From an uncultured Eubacterium sp. (lineage in GTDB: Bacteria > Bacillota > Clostridia > Lachnospirales > Lachnospiraceae), in assembly GCA_910584875.1 (NCBI GenBank), contig CAJUDA010000008.1, positions 53,486 to 117,485 on the forward strand: a stretch of DNA of 64,000 nt, written 5' to 3'. The notes beneath the pieces were generated by a model, which did not search any database, was not told where the DNA came from, and saw nothing but the letters and a program-made list of their open reading frames with translations. Shown here in pieces: positions 61,578-64,000 of this stretch. Made by a program: the position numbers and the translations under genes. Every line of letters begins with the position of its first letter. The first letter of the stretch is position 1.

Positions 61578-62876
61578 TTATGAATGGAGCATACTCCGGC
61601 ACCGCAGCAGCAGATATACGGACGGTAACAGCAGAAACAGATTGATGAGGTCAGTCAGCTCCCATACGAGGGTCAGCGGCATGATTCCGCCGATGAAGAT
61701 CATTAATATGTAAAATGTCAAATACAGTTTTGTGCCGTGACCGTGGAACAGGTAATCAAACCCCTGACGTCCAAAAAAGCTCCAGCCTACCAGTGTTGCC
61801 AGGGCAAAGCTGATGATGGCGACGGCGAGTATCTCTTCTCCGAAAAATGGCAGTTTGCCGAAAGCGGCAGCGGTAAGGGAACCGGCGGAGAGATTCATCC
61901 ATTCACCAGGGTACTCCAGCTGAAAAGCTACCAGGACGATGCCGGTAATGGCGCAGAGAACCACTGTGTCCCAGAAAGAGGCGCTCATGGAGATGAGTGC
62001 CTGATTTTTTGCCTGTGACTCAGAGGAGCTTCCCGCCACCAGACCAGCAGTCCCGAGCCCCGCTTCGTTGGTAAAAAGACCCCGGGCGACGCCGTACCGG
62101 ACTGCTTTCCCCAGAGTGAATCCGGCAAGCCCGCCGCCCATCGGACGCAGGCCAAAGGCACCGGAAAAGATGTGGGACAGGGCGCTGGGAATATATTCTC
62201 TGTGAAGAATAAGATACAGAACACAGCCGCCGAGGAAGAAGATTGCCATAGTGGGGACCACTGCCATGGAGAATTTTTCGATCCATTGACGTCCCTGGAG
62301 GAGAATGAGTCCTACCACAAACGCTGTCAGAATGGCGCTTACAGGCGTGGACACGCCAAAGATCTGCAGACAGGCTTCCGTAATGGCATTGCTCTGTGTC
62401 GTGCATCCAATGAAAAAGGCAGACAGGCAGAGGGCGGCGGCATATAAAAAACCGAGACCGCGGTGATGCAGCAGGTATCGCAGCAGATACATGGGACCGC
62501 TCTGTGGTTTCCCATGGCAGTCCGGGTAACGGTATTTGCTGCATAGATAGGTTTCAGCGTAGGTCGTCGCCATACCAAAGACGCCGGTCAGCCAGCACCA
62601 GAAAACGGCGCCCGGACCTCCCAGAAATACAGCGGTAGACACTCCTACGATATTTCCGGTGCCGAGTGTGGCGGCGAGAGTCGTCGTCAGGGAACCAAAA
62701 CGGCTGAAGGCATGCGGTGAGGAAGAAGGATCGTCTCCGATGGAGAGACGTATGCCCTTGAGGATATGCCGCTGGACGAACCTGAGGCGGCATGTATGAT
62801 AGAGATGGAGTCCCATGAGCAGGACAAGGACTGGACCGCTCCACAGGATCTGGTTTAGTTTTAGTATAAAATTCAT
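61578..62876 (-). CDS. Sodium:alanine symporter family protein (AGCS)
   Basis: 432 aa with about ten membrane helices. TLAATLGTGNIVGVSTAVFL, GGPGAVFWCWLTGVFGMATT and GVARGLFTNEAGLGTAGLVA are AGCS signatures. Takes up small neutral amino acids with Na+. ATG 62876 follows AGGAGC; a longer frame to 62993 is rejected. Confidence 0.92.
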   Translation of the reverse strand: MNFILKLNQILWSGPVLVLLMGLHLYHTCRLRFVQRHILKGIRLSIGDDPSSSPHAFSRFGSLTTTLAATLGTGNIVGVSTAVFLGGPGAVFWCWLTGVFGMATTYAETYLCSKYRYPDCHGKPQSGPMYLLRYLLHHRGLGFLYAAALCLSAFFIGCTTQSNAITEACLQIFGVSTPVSAILTAFVVGLILLQGRQWIEKFSMAVVPTMAIFFLGGCVLYLILHREYIPSALSHIFSGAFGLRPMGGGLAGFTLGKAVRYGVARGLFTNEAGLGTAGLVAGSSSESQAKNQALISMSASFWDTVVLCAITGIVLVAFQLEYPGEWMNLSAGSLTAAAFGKLPFFGEEILAVAIISFALATLVGWSFFGRQGFDYLFHGHGTKLYLTFYILMIFIGGIMPLTLVWELTDLINLFLLLPSVYLLLRCRSMLHS

Positions 62877-62961
62877 GCACTGCTCCTGATATGAGATCTG
62901 TCTCTCTAGTTTATGCGGTGGACAGGGCAAAACATACATAAACGGAAAGGATGATAAGACC

Positions 62962-63516
62962 ATGCATATATGGAAACATTTTTCTACGATCACAAGGCAT
63001 CGTCATAAAGTGATCGGCCACTGCTTTAAAGCGGGTATTTTCTGGCAGGGACTGGGGCACGACCTGTCCAAATACAGTCCTGCAGAATTTATACCTGGGG
63101 TGAAAAACTATATCGATGGAAAGAGTCCCAATGAAAAGGAACGGGAGAAAGAGGGCTTCAGCCGTGCCTGGCTGCATCATCAGGGCCGCAACAGACATCA
63201 TTTTGAATACTGGGTGGATTACAATCCCAGACTGAACCGCAAAGAACCAGTACAGATGCCGGTAAAATACCTGATCGAAATGTTCTGTGACCGGGTGGCG
63301 GCGAGCAAGATCTATTATGGAAAAGACTACGATGAGGTGAAACCCTATGAGTATTTTGACAAGGGCCGCAAGCGCCGCTGGATGCATCCAGAGACTTCCC
63401 GGCAACTGGAAGAACTTCTGGTCATGTTGCGTGACCATGGAGAAAAAAAGACATTTTCGTATATAAAAAACGTACTCCGGGTCGAAGCCCGGAAAAAGAA
63501 ATCATGCTGGAAATAG
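62962..63516 (+). CDS. DUF5662 family protein
   Basis: 184 aa. HRHKVIGHCFKAGIFWQGLG leads to HDLSKYSPAEF and LHHQGRNRHHFEYWVDY, the His-rich pattern of DUF5662, reminiscent of HD-type metal sites. FCDRVAASKIYYGKDY follows. GGAAAGGATG precedes ATG 62962. Predicted hydrolase-like, function unknown. Confidence 0.85.
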   Translation: MHIWKHFSTITRHRHKVIGHCFKAGIFWQGLGHDLSKYSPAEFIPGVKNYIDGKSPNEKEREKEGFSRAWLHHQGRNRHHFEYWVDYNPRLNRKEPVQMPVKYLIEMFCDRVAASKIYYGKDYDEVKPYEYFDKGRKRRWMHPETSRQLEELLVMLRDHGEKKTFSYIKNVLRVEARKKKSCWK

Positions 63517-63598
63517 TGAAAAATAATGAATTATCATAATAGTGACATAATTTTCTGTCATTCTATCAATAATATTTAAATAGGATAAAATACCAGGC

Positions 63599-63814
63599 TC
63601 AGGGATTGGGGGATCTATCATTCGTTCTACCGAGAAGATAATCCACCGAGACATGAAAATAGTCGGCAAGTTTCACAAGCATTTCCGGAGAAATCGAGAT
63701 AACGCCATTTTCATATTGGGAATATGTGTTTTGTGACACGCCCAGATATTCGGCAATGGTTGTCTGGCGTACATCGTTGTCCTCGCGGATATCTTTTAAG
63801 TGCTGAAGTATCAT
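63599..63814 (-). CDS. XRE-family HTH regulator
   Basis: 71 aa. One HTH (about 6-60): LKDIREDNDVRQTTIAEYLG, VSQNTYSQYENG, LADYFHVSVDYLLGRT. Binds DNA, usually as a dimer. GGGAGGGAA precedes ATG 63814. It is divergent from a cysD-like gene; a palindrome lies between them. Confidence 0.92.
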   Translation of the reverse strand: MILQHLKDIREDNDVRQTTIAEYLGVSQNTYSQYENGVISISPEMLVKLADYFHVSVDYLLGRTNDRSPNP

Positions 63815-63880
63815 ATGTTCCCTCCCAGGTTATTTTATGCTTTACCTTTTACTATACGATAATCGGCGTTCTTTTGGTAT

Positions 63881-63903
63881 ATTTATCTGTATATCAGATA
63901 AAT
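63881..63903. promoter_or_regulatory. Palindrome in the divergent XRE/cysD-like gap
   Basis: ATTTATCTG and CAGATAAAT are perfect 9-base inverted arms around TATAT. It is placed 43 bases before the cysD-like start and 67 bases from the XRE start. It could be an operator for the XRE protein or for sulfur control. Confidence 0.5.
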
Positions 63904-63945
63904 ATTCATAAAAATACAGAATTAGATCTAGGAATGGAGGAAATT

Positions 63946-64000
63946 ATGAACCATTTAGACATACTGGAAAACAAAAGCGTCCACATCCTGCGGGAAGCAT
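63946..64000 (+). CDS. cysD: Partial gene, probably sulfate adenylyltransferase subunit 2
   Basis: Begins MNHLDILENKSVHILREA and runs off the window. The L-x-x-LE-x-x-S-(V/I)-x-I-(L/I)-RE pattern matches the CysD N-terminus. GGAGGAAAT precedes ATG 63946. CysD with CysN activates sulfate. Only 18 residues are visible. Confidence 0.6.
   Translation, partial: MNHLDILENKSVHILREA

Overview
The window looks like a chromosomal segment of a spore-forming, low-to-mid GC Firmicute, most likely a Lachnospiraceae-type Clostridia. The signs are sporulation genes (spoIIR, spmA, spmB), MecA, anaerobic indolepyruvate:ferredoxin oxidoreductase with a clostridial 2[4Fe-4S] ferredoxin, HydF for [FeFe] hydrogenase maturation, strong GGAGG ribosome binding sites, and several family-restricted DUFs (DUF5702, DUF6382, DUF6033, DUF5662). 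No rRNA, tRNA, CRISPR array, phage or transposase gene was seen.

Layout. 1-6.4 kb is the distal part of a Tad/Flp (type IVb) pilus operon: TadB tail, TadC-like, Flp1-like pilin, DUF5702 pseudopilin-like protein, two TadE-like proteins, prepilin peptidase and a DUF6382/FHA protein. 6.4-13.4 kb holds a RACo-like ASKHA/ferredoxin protein, a rhomboid protease, an SCP2-type flavoprotein, a HIT protein, murG and pgi. 13.5-26.3 kb is the accessory heart of the window: a LytTR regulator, then an unbroken same-strand run of a small membrane protein, a subtilisin-like protease whose two halves are joined only by a -1 frameshift, two tandem LRR proteins, an acyl carrier protein, a PaaK/AMP-ligase-like enzyme, two Ig-like membrane proteins flanking a papain-like cysteine protease, a 20-residue ORF and a BtrH-like acyltransferase. 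26.3-38.8 kb is mostly core: alkD-like, spmAB, a degenerate histidine kinase, bioY, folA, a NYN-LOTUS protein, iorAB, amidohydrolase, ferredoxin and DUF1858.

38.8-43.5 kb is a second secreted-protease island: another S8 protease with a PLC-like tail (also frame-broken at an A-run) and two LRR lipoproteins. Both protease islands have the same upstream architecture: pairs of ACCAAxxTTxCCA boxes exactly 20 bp apart, plus an inverted copy about 31 bp upstream. This spacing fits LytTR recognition, and the LytTR gene abuts the first set. I therefore propose one LytTR-controlled surface/secreted regulon made of both islands. The ACP, adenylating enzyme and BtrH-like transferase suggest an acyl group is loaded on the ACP and passed to an unknown acceptor; proteases, LRR and Ig proteins may be its maturation or surface partners. 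This is inference.

43.5-64 kb is largely housekeeping: mecA, plsC, vanY-like, queT with a preQ1 riboswitch, TSCPD, cca, hydF, ispE, spoIIR, ddl-DUF1934-dapF, araD, an alanine symporter, an XRE regulator and the start of a cysD-like gene. Smaller elements include a two-copy MITE-like repeat (30.6 and 45.0 kb), inverted repeats flanking ddl-dapF, a structured repeat cluster at 51.85-52.02 kb, and several well-formed promoters and terminators.
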